64,000 nt of DNA, from positions 98,656,852-98,720,851 of the forward strand of contig CM066728.1 of NCBI GenBank assembly GCA_033961575.1, read 5' to 3'. The translations under genes were made by a program, and so were the position numbers. A model generated the notes under the pieces. It had not been told where the DNA came from. It did no database searches and saw nothing but the letters and a program-made list of their open reading frames with translations. This stretch comes from Aselliscus stoliczkanus (taxonomy: Eukaryota; Chordata; Mammalia; Chiroptera; Hipposideridae). Positions 48,331 through 61,540 of the stretch are shown piece after piece. Positions within the stretch are counted from its first letter, which is position 1. Every line of letters starts with the position of its first letter.

Positions 48331-49230
48331 TAAATACATATATAGTAACGTATATCTGTGGATAAGGGGTCTTTTTCAATTAAAAGATGCAAATGATATT
48401 TGCAGTAAAATAATTTCAGACTCTCTATTACTAGTTGGTCTATATCCTGAAAATATCTACTAAACTATTTAAGGTGGTACATTTCTCTTGTAGTAGAGTA
48501 ACAATGTGCTTCTTGGCACTTGGATGCATAGATGTTCCCATAATATTTAAATAAAGAAAAACAGAATCAAAAATTCCCAGGCATAAGAAATAATAATTTA
48601 TGTAACTCACCCATAGTTTCTGGCACATAGTATTTGTTTAATTTCTTATTTCCCTTCCTTATACACAATTATGTATATATGACTGTCAAAAACAACCTAA
48701 TTATAGACTTTGTACAGATCTATATCATGGTACATATAACTGTTTTAACCTCGTTAATATATTTAAAAATTAAAAACACTGTTATCATTAGTTCCATAGA
48801 ATATGATAGATCTGGATTTAATTTTGGAATCTGAAAACAGAAGTCATATTATAGAGTAGTAGGCTGGTTTCAAAAGCAAATAATGCAAATGAGTCATATG
48901 TATCAGATTGCTGTTCAGGAATCAAACAATCTTTTAATTTGGTATGGAATTCATTTTATTTGAGAGGGAGCATCATTCAGTCATAAGAGAAAAAAATGAA
49001 GTAATATTGGAGTTAAATGGTGTTAAAAGATCTCTTTAGTAAAATAAATACAATTAATGAAAAAAACTATGCAAAAATTTTAGTGCAAAGAAAATCTTTT
49101 GCAAATTATCTGTTTTTTAACTTATTTTGTGGTATGTGCATATGTGTGTGTATTTCTGTTTGTGTATGTAGGCTCATTTGGAAATGAATTATTTTGTATG
49201 TGAACCTTATACCAATGAGTTTAGGAGTTA
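48331..49230. other. AT-rich unique-looking sequence
   Basis: No gene or recognised repeat. Confidence 0.4.
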
Positions 49231-49245
49231 TTTAAAATAATACTA

Positions 49246-49370
49246 CTTGCTCTGAGCAACAGCAGTTTGATGCCCAGCCTGAGCTGAGCAGTCGCCGAGC
49301 TGCCAACAGGTAGCAGGATGGCTCAGCTAAAAAAAAAAAATAATAATACATAAATAAATAAATAAATATA
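49246..49370 (+). mobile_element. partial SINE, family A
   Basis: Matches the 3' two-thirds of the 1.5-kb copy (GAGCAACAG, CCTGAGCTGAGCAG, CCAACAGGTAGCAGGATGGC, CAGCTAAAAA) and ends in an A-rich (AAAT)n tail. The A-box part is missing or degraded. Confidence 0.85.
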
Positions 49371-49385
49371 AAATAATAATACTAA

Positions 49386-50619
49386 CATGAGAAAATTTCT
49401 TAGCCATCTCTTAAAATCTTTAACATTATATGAGAATGTGTTGAAGATAATATAATAGCTTTTTGCATCTTTCATTCATGTCTTTCATTTATGGCTGGTG
49501 CACTTAAAGATAATTTACATTCCTTCTGAAGAGCCTCAGTTTGTTAAGAGTTAAGGTCTGGTGGCTTCACATCAGGACATTGTCACTTTTCCACTCCAAG
49601 CTAGTAGGGAGTCTAAGAAATGTATCCGTCAGCTGTGGGGGTTCTCATAGCCAGTTAAACCATAATACTACAGGGAAAAAAGAGGTATCAGCTGTCTGCA
49701 AGAGGGTGTGAAAAATGGAATTTTCACTTTCTATTTCAAATCTCATTCATGGAGTTTCCAGAGGGTATTTGGCAATGCAGTCACCCAATTTCTTAAGCAC
49801 AAACTCTAAATGTTATAGTTTATTCTTCACTTTCTGTTTCTCGACCAGCTTGTACTCTTTCCAAAATATATTTCTAATATTTCCTCCAAAAGCCCAAAAA
49901 TAATTGCACCAAAGTTCCCCCCAAACTCCAAGAATGTAATTATTTTTTTAACCAGAACAGAATCCACAATCCATGTTTCTAATCCCTCACTTTCGTTTGT
50001 GTACTCTTTTTTCAAACCTTAACTTTCCGCCTTAATTTTATGACTAAATATCTCATAGGTATATGTAGGACTCCCGATTCAGCTATATTTTCTTAATAGA
50101 TGTGCTTTTTTACTTTGAGATGTTATAACCTCACTTCACTTCTAATTTCCATAAACTTCTTCCATCTTTTCCCTTTCATTTCTTATTAAATAAGTGACTA
50201 GGCTCCTTTATATGAAAACAACCTCATCATCCTGATACGAAACTCTGAATACACTGTATTTTTTCCCCCCATGATACAGGGGGCAATGAGCTTTCTGCCG
50301 GTATGAAAAAACAGCCTGTCTGCTTTCATCCACTCAAGGATTCAAACATGGTGTATATAAACATATGGTAAAATTAGTATTAAAAATCTCATTTAATCCC
50401 AATAACCTCAGTCACCACTTATGTTTATGATCTTCCTTCACTTCTTTTTCTGGGTGTTGGTACATCCTCTAGGATTCTATTCCATCTTATCAACTGTAAC
50501 ATTCCAATTCCCTTAGACAACCTTTTGCCTTTCTTCCCATCTTGTACATTTTGGAGTGCCCCTTATTCATCTCCCCTTAGCTATAATGTCTCCATAATGG
50601 GATACCCTCAAATACCATG
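49386..50619. other. unique-looking sequence
   Basis: No coding gene. Pyrimidine-rich around 50400-50600. Confidence 0.4.
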
Positions 50620-51005
50620 TGTACTCCTTTTCTAGTGCTGCCGTAACAAAATACCACAAACCCGGTGGCTTAAAAACAGGACTTAATTGTTTCACAGTTC
50701 TGGAGGCTGGAAGTCCAAGAGCAAGGTTTTGGTAAGTTGGGGTTTTCCTGAAGCATCTCTCCTCAACTTGGAAATGGCTCCCTTCTGGTGTGTCCTCACA
50801 TGGCCTTTCTTCTGTGCTTGTGCATCCTTGGTGTCTCTTCCTCCCCTTACAAGGACACTAGTTATACTTGTTTAGGCCCCCATCCTGAAGGCCTCATTTT
50901 TACTTCATTACCTTTTTAAAGAGATTACCTTCAAATATGGTTACATTCGGAGAGGCTTTGGGACTTCAAGATACGAATTTGAGGGGCACAATTTAGCTCA
51001 TGACA
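50620..51005 (-). mobile_element. MaLR-type solitary LTR, antisense
   Basis: On the plus strand it starts TTCTAGTGCTGCCGTAACAA, then ATACCACAAACCCGGTGGCT, CAGTTCTGGAGGCTGGAAGT, TCCTCCCCTTACAAGGACAC and GGACTTCAAGATACGAATTT. This is the reverse complement of an MLT1/MST-like LTR as I remember it. No internal viral region is attached. Confidence 0.75.
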
Positions 51006-51284
51006 ATGTCATTAAAAAGAAAAAATTCTGATTACTGTCAATATTATGTCTGGATTCTTTAGATCCAGATTTATACTCAATATCTATGGACTTTGTATGT
51101 TTGATGTCTGATATGCATCTCAAATGCAATATATCCCCAAGCACCCTCCAGCAATCTGTTCTCCATTGCAACATTTTTGTCATTTGAAGATTGAAGATCA
51201 TTATATAAATGAAATCTGAAATAAGTGAACTTGGGGAGTAGACTGTTTTTATCGCTCAGCCTAATTCTCTGGAGATCCACCTAA
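51006..51284. other. unique-looking sequence
   Basis: Two overlapping minus-strand 67-codon frames (50998-51280) have no domain and are not called. Confidence 0.35.
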
Positions 51285-53088
51285 ATCGTGTCACGCATCG
51301 ATAGTCAGCGTCTTCGTATTTACTGTGTAGTATTCCATCACATGTATGAACCACATTATGTTTAGTGATTTATCCACTGCAGAACTTCTGTGTTTTTTAG
51401 AGTTTTTGACTATTACACATAAAGCTTCTATAAATATTTATTTATATATTTTCATTTGAACGCATGTTTTTCCTTTACTGGCAAAAATACCTAAGGGTGT
51501 ACTCCCCAGATCATATGGAAGTAGCATGTTTTGTTTTGTCTTATTTCATTTTTATTTGTTTTGTTTTTTTTTTAGAAATCGCCCACCTGTTTTATGGAGT
51601 GGTTGTACCATTTTTCATTTATGACAGCAATGTTTGAGTGATCTTGTTTCTTGGGAACCTTGACAAAATTTGGTGTTGTCAATATGTTTTATTTTATTTT
51701 TACATTGTATTAAGGTATACAAAAGTGGAATATATTGAATGTATACATTTTAATGAGTTTGGATATGTGGAAACACCTGTGATACCATCACCAAATCAGT
51801 GTAATACACATATCCATCATCTCTAAAAAATTTCTTGTGACCCCTTACCTGTGTGTGTGTGTGTGTGATGTATTTGTGTGTGTGTTTGTATATATTCAGA
51901 ACACTTAGCATGCATGAGATTTACCGTTTTAAAAAGTTTTTAAGTGAAAACACCATATTGTTAACTATCAGTGTTATGTTATACAGTAGATCTCTAGGTT
52001 TTATTCATCTTGTATAACTATAACTTAATATCCTTTGAACAACAACTTCCCATCTGATGGGACGGTGAATAGTGATGACATTTTTATTTTTAATTTGCAT
52101 TCCCTAATGAGACCGTGAATTAATGCTAATTTGTTAAAACTATTAGGTTTCTCCAGGACTGTAGCTTGTCATGGAAATTTCTTTTAGTGAAGAGTTAAAT
52201 TACACATTCATTTTCCTTAGAAATTTAGAAGGATATTCAGATTCTCTAATATTGGATGAGTTGCAATACATTGCACTTTTCAACGAAGTGATCCATTTCA
52301 TCAAATTTTTCAAATGTATGTACTTAGAATTGTTTGTGGCATTTCTTTATCATTTTGATGATGTCAAGTTCTATTGTGATAACATGTTTCATTCAGTATA
52401 TTGATAATTTTCCTCCTCTCTCTTTTTTAGTTTGTCAGTTTTGCTATAAGTTTGACAACCATATTATACTTTTCCAAGAATCTACCCTTGCTACATTTAT
52501 TTCTATTTTTTCTTTTTTTCAATTGTATTGAGTTCTGCTTTTATTTATAATATATCCTTCATTTTTCTTGCTATGGGTTTATTTTACTCTTTCTAGTTTT
52601 TGATGAGAGAGAGTTTAGATGATTAACTTGAGAATTTTTATCTTTGTATTTATTTAGTGCTATAAATTTCCCTCATAGCAATGGTATAGCTGTCTCTAAC
52701 GTGTTTTAATTTAATATGCTGTATTTTCATTTCAATTTAGATCAATGTATTTGGTTATTTCCCTTGAAATGTCCTTTTTAGCCCATGGATTATTTAGAAG
52801 CACGTTGTTTAGTTTCCACATGTAGGGAGAGTCTATTATGAATTTTTAGTTTGAGTCTGCTGTGCTCAAAAAACACACTCTGTTTGATTTTAATTATTTA
52901 AAATTGCTAAGGTTAATTTTAGGGTCCAGGATATGGTCTGTTGTTTTTGTCACTTCACATGCTATGGATGTCAATTATCTCTTGATGGTTGATGGCATTA
53001 TTGAGTTCTATAACCTTGCTGATTTTCTGTTCTGATATTCTATCACTTGGTGAGAAAAGGATGTTCAATTATCTGACATTAGTAATGG

Positions 53089-53090
53089 AT

Positions 53091-53142
<52 letters not shown>
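53089..53142. repeat. (TTTA)n microsatellite
   Basis: About thirteen uninterrupted ATTT units inside the old L1. Confidence 0.95.
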
Positions 53143-53143
<1 letters not shown>

Positions 53144-53739
53144 GTCCTATCAGATTTAGCTTCACATACTTTGCAGCTCTTGTTTTTTTGTTGCATATCA
53201 GTTTAGGATAGCTCTGTGTTATAGTTGAGATGGCTCTTCAATCATTATTTAATCTCTTTCTTAATTTGTAATTTTCTTTGCTTTAAAACTTTTTTTATCT
53301 GACACTAATATACTGATTACTATTTTATTTTGATTAATCTTTTCATGATATATTTTTTCCAGTTTTTAAATTATAATCAGACTAAATCATTATCCATGAA
53401 GTGAGTCTCTTATAACATATTTTTTTTTAAATCCACTTGACTAATCTCTGTATATTTTAATCAACACATTTAGATAATTTACATTTTACATAATTATTGA
53501 TATTATTGACATATGCTGCTGTTTAATTTGGTTGTCTGTCCTCACTGTTTTCTATTCTTTTTTGTTTTGTTTTGTTTTGTTTTCTGTTTTTCGATGGGTT
53601 ATTTCAACATATTTTAGAATTCCATTTTGCTGTATCTATAGTGTTTTTAAGTGTGTCTCGATGTATAGTTTTTTACTGGTTTCTTTGGGCATCAAATTAT
53701 CTATTCACACCTTATCACAGTATACTGGTGTGACATTTT

Positions 53740-53815
53740 AAATGAAGTATTGAAATCTTACCTCCTTTTATGTCCCTAAATGAAGTATTGAAATCTTACC
53801 TCCTTTTATGTCCCT
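53740..53815. repeat. perfect 38-bp tandem duplication
   Basis: Two identical 38-bp units, 53740-53777 and 53778-53815, starting AAATGAAGTATTGAAATC and ending TTTTATGTCCCT. There is no mismatch although the surrounding L1 is old, so the duplication is recent. Confidence 0.95.
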
Positions 53816-54544
53816 TTACTTTTGTCCATTTATGATTGTCTTTACTATTTACATATAATTGGAACCACATCCAACAATGTTATAATTTTTGCTTCAATCA
53901 TCAAAGATACTTTTGAAAACTAATGAGGAGAAAGGTAAATGTAACATGTTTACACATATTTTTATCTTTCTATTGTTTGTTCTTCCTTCCTGATGTTTGA
54001 AGATTTCTTCTTTTGGCATTTCTTTTCTGCTTTGAGATCTTCCTTTAAACATTTTAGGATAGGTTTTTGTTAATAAATTCTCTTAGCTTGCCTTTTTCTG
54101 AAAATGGTTTGATTTCTTTCTAATTTCTTATTTATTTTTTGGTGAATATGGAATTTTAGATTGACAGTACTTTTCTGTGAGGACTTGAAAAATACCATGT
54201 CTCTTTCTTCTGGCTTCCATGGTTTCTGACGAGAAATTCATTGTGATTCATCTTTGTTTCTCCTATCATAAGGTATCATTTTGCTCTTGCTGCTTTTGCA
54301 ATTTTTTTTCTTCATTTTTATTTTTCAGAATCTTCCTTATGATGCTTTTTAGGGTTTAGCTTATTTGGACTTCATTCAACTTAGTGAGTCTGTAAGTTTT
54401 TTATCTTTTGTTCAATTTAAGAAGTTTTTAGTCATTATTTTTTGAGCACTTTTTATCTTCATCCTCTTTTTGGTCTCTTTGTAGAACTCCAGTGATGTGA
54501 ATGTTAGATTTTTGGTATAGCCCCACAGGACCTTGAGGCACTGT

Positions 54545-54545
<1 letters not shown>

Positions 54546-54584
<39 letters not shown>
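54546..54584. repeat. (TG)n microsatellite
   Basis: Uninterrupted GT run of about 19 units. Confidence 0.95.
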
Positions 54585-54586
<2 letters not shown>

Positions 54587-54963
54587 ATCTTCTTTGCTTT
54601 TCAGATAGTGTATTCACAATTATTCTGTGTTTCAGCTCACCAGTTCTTCTTTCTGTCATCTCCATTCTGCTGTTGAGACCATCATTAAGTGTTTTGTTGT
54701 ATTTTTCACTTCCGAGATTGTAGTCATCTCCACTGAGACTAAGTGTGGAGTGAAGATTGGCTTAATTCCTATCATGGAGGATGAAATCCTAACTCCCTAG
54801 TTAAAATTCTGTCAAAGCCCAGCAGGATGGTTTAGGAACCTGGTTACAGGTGCATGATTATATGTTTTGAGTCCCTGCTTGGCCTTTTCTGGCATGGGTG
54901 AGGTGAGGCAATAGTTGTCTAGTGCAATATTTTGCTGAAATATAGCAGTTATTATATATTTTG

Positions 54964-55044
54964 TTTTCTTCTTCTTCTTCTCCTCCTCCTCCTCCTCCTC
55001 CTCCTCCTCCTCCTCCGTCTTCTTCTTCTTCTTCTTCTTCTTCT

Positions 55045-55110
<66 letters not shown>
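54964..55110. repeat. long polypyrimidine tract: (TTC)n-(TCC)n-(TTC)n-(TC)n
   Basis: About 145 bp of pyrimidines on the plus strand, broken by one G near 55017. TTC and TCC triplets lead into TTC triplets and then more than 25 TC dinucleotides. The minus-strand 135-codon Arg/Glu/Gly-rich frame and the plus-strand Leu/Ser frames are products of this repeat. Confidence 0.95.
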
Positions 55111-55113
<3 letters not shown>

Positions 55114-58100
55114 CTTAGCTGGCCCTTTCCTGGTACTCTGGATAGAACGTAGGCTTTAGTTGGGGCTTTGCTCTGTATCAATTGGCATTTCCAGAACGCC
55201 AGCCTCTTCAGCTCTGAACTAGGATGTACAAGGCATAAGGAAAACCCAGGGACACCTTGTGTCATTTTGCAGGTTCTGAGGTCCGTAGTTTAACTGTCTT
55301 TTTCCCTTTACCTTTCAGGGTCTTTAATGTTCATTTTATATATAATGCTCATGATATTTTCTTGTTCTCACTGAGAGGAATAAGAAAATATACATTTGCT
55401 CCATCTTTCTGGAATCAGAGTTCTGATCAAGTCATTTAATTTTAAAATTTGACATAACGTTAAGAATCTAATATTCCAAAACCTTTAAATAGTTATTTTG
55501 TACTTTATAAAACACTAAAACAAATCATTTTATCCAGGTCTCCAGGTGACTTGCTAACAGAAAAGATTGCAAAATTGGTTAATATTTGTTTTCTCTACTT
55601 TCCTGTTTCTTTAAAATTTAGGATGAAGGTAACCAAAGATGATGATTGTACAATTCCATTACAGTCAGTTGTCATTGCACAGATTCAGATATGCTACCTT
55701 TAACTCCATTTTCCCTCTTTCTTGTCATCTTATTAATTCCCTACAGTTGCTATGTAATGAGAATACATAATTACTGACACCTTTAAAAAAAACTAGTAGT
55801 CCTGCAATTCTGGGTACTGAGATCAGAAGATATAAAATTGAGCCTCGATTGTCTCTGAATCTATAGGTAATAAGCAGTATCATGGAAAGGTATTTCCATA
55901 ATATGGGAACAGCATTGCGCATTTTTTATGTCTTCACATTCAGGAAATGCAGTAAAAAAAAGTAATGTCCCCAGACCTGGATTTTAGTTCTGATTCTCTC
56001 TGGTGTAACCACAGTCGTTATGACTATAAGCTTCTGTTTTCCAAAGATTCCAATAATGGCTGTCTTCAGGATTATTAAAAGGATGTATGTTCAGCCCATA
56101 TGATAAGTTGCACACTCAGTAAAAGGCAGATATCAAACATTTTAGTTATGTTAGGGGATTGTTAGATTTGGAAAGTGAAATTATATGTAATGTAAGAAGC
56201 TTTGGTTTTATAAGATGTTCATGGCATCTTTAAAATTACATTCACTTTAATCTGTATTTGGTTTGACCATGAGAAAATTTAATTTTTTTTCTGTATTTAT
56301 TAATTGGCAGAACTTAATGATGTGAAGTTATCCTGAAAAACAATTTTTTTCCCCTCATTATTGTGTTCTTTGAGACTTAACCAAAATGGTAAGAACACGT
56401 AGTAGTGTGAGAGGCCATCACAAAGCAAGTTAAAGTTCCTGCCACTGACCACTGACCATCTGTGTAGCCTGTCATTAAAAAGAAATTACTTCAGCAAATA
56501 GAACTCTATCATATCCATTCATTCAGGTGTACCCATCTAATCAATAATCAAGTCAGCATCCAATTAAATAACATATCAACTCAAAAACAGTCCTTTTGCA
56601 TTCATAATCTCTAAATCTTTAATTTATTTTTGTTAATTACATTCTATACTCTTTTTGCTAATAGTGTATTACTGAAATATTTTTTTTTTCTCTTTAACAA
56701 GGAGTGCATATCTGCTTTTAAGTCCAGTGTAGCTTGGGAGCCATCTTTTACCTGTTCCAAATGATAACTAATCCAATTAAGATAAATTTATTCTTTTAAA
56801 CTTATATCTTAGAAGCTGACCCTTCATGACCATAAAAGTTTGGGAACACATCATATTTTGACATATAGACACCACTTATAAATATTGTGAAATTAATTAA
56901 AAAATGAGAATATATTTTAAAATGCATATTACCATCTGCCTTATTCCAAACATAATTTCAGGTAAATTTAAGAAGTTCTTAAAATAAGACAAAATAATAT
57001 AAAATAAAACAGGAAAATAATATTGTAAGAAAAAAAACCTGTAATAAAGTAGAGGACTTTCCAGCTGTAAAATATATAAATAATCCATTTAATTAACCAA
57101 AGTACCATCTGAGTTGCCAAGGAAAATTATTTTCATTTTCATTACTGGATGGGGAGGAACATCTGAGACTTCAGATGGTGAGTAAGGGTGACTTTGCCTT
57201 AATTTATGAAAATCAGGACAGCACATTTCAACATGATCAAATTAAAAAGTGCACAGGGAGCATCCATGACAATAAAAGATTACTACGATTAAAACTTGTA
57301 TTATTTAGATGTTGTTATTGACACAATAAGTATCACCATGTGCTCTGCCAGCTGCAGTATGTCCTCAAGATGGTCACAGGAATTACAAGATCATTTTTTT
57401 TCCCTCTATATTAGATGCACGCCATGGGACAGGCTTGCTTGAAATAAAGGACATTTCAACATGCTAAAAATAAAAATGCCTAATTGAGGTATTATGAAAT
57501 TAGATTTCAAAAGTTTTGGTGAGATGAGCCACTATATCGTGATTTATTATACTTATGTCTATGTTGTTATGTGCTGGCTGTTTTTTAAAACTTGAAATGT
57601 ATTTATTTATTTACTTATTTACTTACTTAATTTTTATTAATTGGAGGACATGGGATCCAAAGGATTTAAGACAGCTTTTTCATTTGGTCCACTCTCCTCC
57701 AATGAAAAGCTTGTTGGAATGGTTTATTTTGTATGACTGTTAACTAACAGAGACTGCCTGACAAAGGACTTGTTGATCCTTGGGGAAACACACTTGGATC
57801 GAGAATGCCTGATAACCTACTCTTACCTCACAGCATTGTAAATTCAAAAACTAGTTTGGAGTTTATCAGTTATATCTGAAAACTTGCATTTATTTGTATT
57901 TTAAAAATTCAGAGACATGCAAATGTGAATCTATTGTTTCCTATGGATTGCTTTATTTTCTCTCCCTTTCTATTTTCCGTCGATAGCTATGCTCCTTAAG
58001 TATATATACATGCTTACTGCGACTAAGTTTTTAATCCCTCCCTCAATATGTAAACTGAACTGACTTTTGTATGTCTATGTGAGTTGTGGCACAGTACTAT

Positions 58101-58211
58101 ACATCTTGTTTATTAAGTAACTTATGTCTCTCTTATTATTGAATATATGCTGTCATATTGAATCCTTGATTACCTTTCTTTATATCTGTTTATCTCTCAT
58201 TTAGAAAATGA

Positions 58212-58213
<2 letters not shown>
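55111..58213. other. AT-rich unique-looking sequence
   Basis: No coding gene or RNA gene recognised. The portion 54700-55260 around the pyrimidine tract may belong to the 5' end of the neighbouring L1/HAL1. Confidence 0.35.

Positions 58214-58258
<45 letters not shown>
58214..58258. repeat. (TG)n microsatellite
   Basis: Uninterrupted GT run of about 22 units. Confidence 0.95.
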
Positions 58259-58260
<2 letters not shown>

Positions 58261-58280
58261 GATAGTTGTCCTTAGGGCAC

Positions 58281-58735
58281 TGAGATGGGCTGAGGGATGG
58301 CCTCCCTAAAATGTCCGTGTCCTGATATAATTCCTGGAACCTGTGAATGTTACCTTATTTGGAAAAATGGACTTTGTAGGCTTGATGGATGTGGTCAAGT
58401 TAAGGACCTTGAGAGGGGATATCATCCTGGATTATCTGGGGGAGCCTGAGTGGTCAGTGTGAACAGGTGATGTGATGAGGGAAGCAGGGATTGAGGTGAT
58501 GTGCTTTGAATCGCCAAGGATGCCATAAGGGGCCAAAGTCAAAGAATAAAAGTGGCCAATAGAAGCTGAAAAAGACAGGAGAGGGATTCTCCTCTCAGAG
58601 TCTACAGAAGGAATCATCATTCTTGCTGATGTGTTGACTTTAGCCCAGTGAAACCGCTTTTAGACTCCTGACCTCCAGAACTGTAAGAGAAAAAATATGT
58701 ATGGTTTTAAAACTACTAGATGTGAGGTTATATGT
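58281..58735 (+). mobile_element. MaLR-type solitary LTR (MLT1-like)
   Basis: Follows the MLT1 order: TGGCCTCCCTAAAATGTCCG, ATTCCTGGAACCTGTGAATG, TTACCTTATTTGGAAAAATG, AAGGACCTTGAGAGGGGATA, ATCCTGGATTATCTGGG, AAAAGACAGGAGAGGGATTC, TCCTGACCTCCAGAACTGTA. No internal retroviral part. The minus-strand frame at 58432-58620 is incidental. Confidence 0.85.
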
Positions 58736-58777
58736 TTTCATTACTTTTCTATTGCTGCCACATCATATATTTTTAAA

Positions 58778-58885
58778 GAAAAATGGCTCTATTGAAATTT
58801 ACATAAATGTTACATTTAAGTACAGTGTATTTATAGAGTGGTGCAGCCATCACCAATAATCTAAATTTAGAACAACACTATTACC
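58778..58885 (-). mobile_element. L1-type 3' UTR fragment, antisense
   Basis: TTGAAATTTACATAAATGTT, AGTGGTGCAGCCATCACCAA and TCTAAATTTAGAACAACACT match the reverse of an old L1 3' end. Confidence 0.6.
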
Positions 58886-60600
58886 CTTAAGAAAAAAAAG
58901 AAAAACATGTCATTTCTCAAGGGTATCTTTTTATTAAACATAATGCAACTTCTGCTTAATATAGTTGCCAGTATTCCAGTAATAATTGGTCAAAATAATT
59001 CAGCTTTTCTTAGGAGTGGAGTAGATCCAAAGTGGCCATTAAATGGTCCTCAGCAGGCTTTATATGGCTGGACCTTTCTACCTGGGCCTTGGTCACTGGA
59101 TGAAGGCTGCACCTGGGAAGGGAGTGATTTCAGGAGAGGTGTACTCTGTCAGGATTGATGGGAATAGGGGAGATGGTGGATAAAGACTAGGGGGGAAATG
59201 TCTGTGGTCCTGAGCCATTTATCAAAATATTCTTCCATCGGAAACACTCATTAATAATAATAGCATATTCAGTTTAATCTTAGAATAGAAAGGATATTTA
59301 GACAACATCTCTTTATCTGTATCTTGCTTATTGTAGAAAGAATCTCAAACGAGTTCAAAAGAATCAAAGATAAAATCAGGAAAATATGTAGAAATTAAAA
59401 TCCCTCTATAAAGTGTAGCTGGGAATTAAGCTAAAACTAAACACCATAGGGACGCATACAGGTTACCTGAGTTAGAACGGAAGTTTGTCACCAGGCTCTT
59501 GAAAATTCTGTGAAAGAAAAGCCTTTTTCATTACAATGTTCAATGACCTCGATATAAAAATAAACTAGTTTCCAGGGAAAACATGATACTTCCTGGTATA
59601 ATAATTAGAACAATACTTACACTGAGTGGTCCCCTGATGAAGGCACTGTAGTAAAGTGGAATCATTCATCCACACATATTTGCTTAGCCTAGTGTGCTTC
59701 AGACACAGCTATAGGTACTTCGGATCATCCTCAAATAAACAGGAAGGTCCCAAGCACTCAGGCACCCAGACCCTTTCAATCAACCACTCCAAGGTCCTTT
59801 AAAGAGACTTGGTAATGAGGTACCTGAAGCTGCCAGCACCACCCACAGTCACAAATGAGTAAAACCAATTATAAAGACTGACAGGACCATGTCCTTGAAA
59901 ATCATTTAGTGTCACAATTATTTTAGTCAGTTTTGGCTGACATTGATTTGAGATTTTACTTCCCGGCAAACTCTGGAATATTGCTCTTTTATGTAGCTAC
60001 AGGAATTCAGAGGCATGCTCCTTAGGACTAGTCAAGGAGGGGTCAGGGTTATATTCTTTTTATGGAGGCTTAAAACCTCAATAAAGCCCTCTGGAGTGAG
60101 CAATGGGCATGCCCACATTTAGAATTCAAATTTTCTTTCAAAAATTGTTTTGAATCGGCTTCACCCATAGACATGTGGTGCTCAAAGACTCTAGATCCAC
60201 TCTATAAAGCAAGTTGGTTTTACTCAGAAACTGTTTATATCAATGCATAACTAAATATGCTTGGATGAAAGTAGCATCCGAATAAAAGACTCACAAGACT
60301 TGACATTGAAGAGTGATATGTTTCTATATTTAAAAATAGCCAATTAAAAATGTGACTAATATTTTCAAACTGAATATTTAAATATTTTATTAAAATGTTT
60401 ACGTACTTTAATGCTAGGGCATGATATGTTTAAAATGATTTTTCCTGACCAATTTATCCCTAACATTTAGCATGTTGTGTTTTATAGCACTGAGGTACAT
60501 GATTTTTCACACAAATCTTTGAATTAACTTGCTACAAGCAGGTTAATTATTTTGCAAGTAGGTAGAATGGACAGAAATCTCATTCATCTCACCCTACAAC
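58886..60600. other. unclassified sequence
   Basis: No gene. The stretch 58980-59220 is richer in GC and may be an unrecognised repeat. 59660-59800 has a MIR/L2-like feel, but too weak to call. Confidence 0.3.
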
Positions 60601-60607
60601 CCAGAGC

Positions 60608-60780
60608 TGCAATAATTATAATTTATTGAGCACAAACTGTGTGCCAAAAACAATAAGTGGCTCAGATCCCCATTTAATTTCAATGATGTATTATTAGCAT
60701 TATTTTACATTTTTGGTAAATAAAACTCAGAGAGGTAAAGTGACTCTGTTAATGTCAGACAGATGGTTATTTGGCAAGTA
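60608..60780 (+). mobile_element. MIR SINE, sense
   Basis: ATAATTTATTGAGCACAAAC then TGTGTGCCAAAAACAATAAG, TTTAATTTCAATGATGTATT, ATTATTTTACATTTTTGGTA, CTCAGAGAGGTAAAGTGACT and GTCAGACAGATGG, in MIR order with strong divergence. Confidence 0.8.
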
Positions 60781-60898
60781 GATTATTTAAAATTCATCTG
60801 TGACTTAAAACATTTAAAAAGCAACTTTAAACAACTTATTCCCTTGTCTATCCATCCTCAACCTATTCACAGTTTCCCCTTTTCTCCCCTCCTTTCTC

Positions 60899-60938
60899 CT
60901 CTCTCTCTCTCTCGCTCTCGCTCTCGCTCTCGCTCTAT
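60899..60938. repeat. (CT)n to (CTCTCG)n tract
   Basis: CT dinucleotides change into four CTCTCG hexamers, so a point change was spread by repeat expansion. CpG in each unit is notable in an otherwise CpG-poor window. Confidence 0.85.
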
Positions 60939-61540
60939 GAGTGTCATTTTTCTTAAACCTCAAGACAAAATCTGTTGTTGGTGTCCACATGTACCAGGCA
61001 CTTCCCTAGGAAATGTTCTGTTCATGTGGATGCTACCCCACTACACCACTCTTACTAAAGAGACAAGCTAGCATGTACTGGAGATTTGCTTCATATGGAG
61101 CTGGTTCAATGATGAAAATAAAGTATTGCACGCAAGCATAGCATTCGTATATGATAGTAAACCTTTATCAGGCTGATATGAAGGGGGCAAGAGAAAACAT
61201 TCGCATCAGGAGAAAGAACCTACGAAGAGATGAAGACTGTGATGATCATGGCATAAAGACCAAAATATAGCAGTTCAATTGGACAAAGTGCAGGTGAATG
61301 GTTGTTAAAGTTCAGCATGGACCTATATAGAAGGCAGGGGTAAGTTGGTATGTAATTTAAGCAGTGCATGAAAGAAGACAATGTAGGCCACCCTGGCCTA
61401 AATGTAGGCAAGGAAATGGGCACAAATACCCAGAAAAAAGGAAAGGCAGTCGGGGTTAAGACAACAGCAACTAAGCTATAAAGTGCGTAGCAGAAAAAAT
61501 GAAAGAGTCCACATTTATCAGATATTGTGAATGACTGCTC
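60939..61540. other. unique-looking sequence
   Basis: No gene or recognised repeat. Confidence 0.35.

Larger units (their letters stand above)
51285..54760 (-). mobile_element. old LINE-1/HAL1-like block, antisense, with a nested L1 tail
   Basis: Antisense L1 ORF2 text can be followed through: TACTGTGTAGTATTCCATCA and GGGTGTACTCCCCAGATCAT near the C-terminus, then GTGCTATAAATTTCCCTCAT and TGGATTATTTAGAAGCACGT in the N-terminal ORF2 region. From about 53820 to 54760 it reads more like the 5' part of an old L1 or HAL1. A second L1 3' end (about 51690-52060) interrupts it. All frames are decayed. Subfamily assignment is uncertain; L1 origin is fairly clear. Confidence 0.7.

Noticed and set aside
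54858..55265. 135-codon minus-strand frame with Arg-Glu and Gly runs
   Set aside because: Produced by the GA-rich strand of the polypyrimidine tract.
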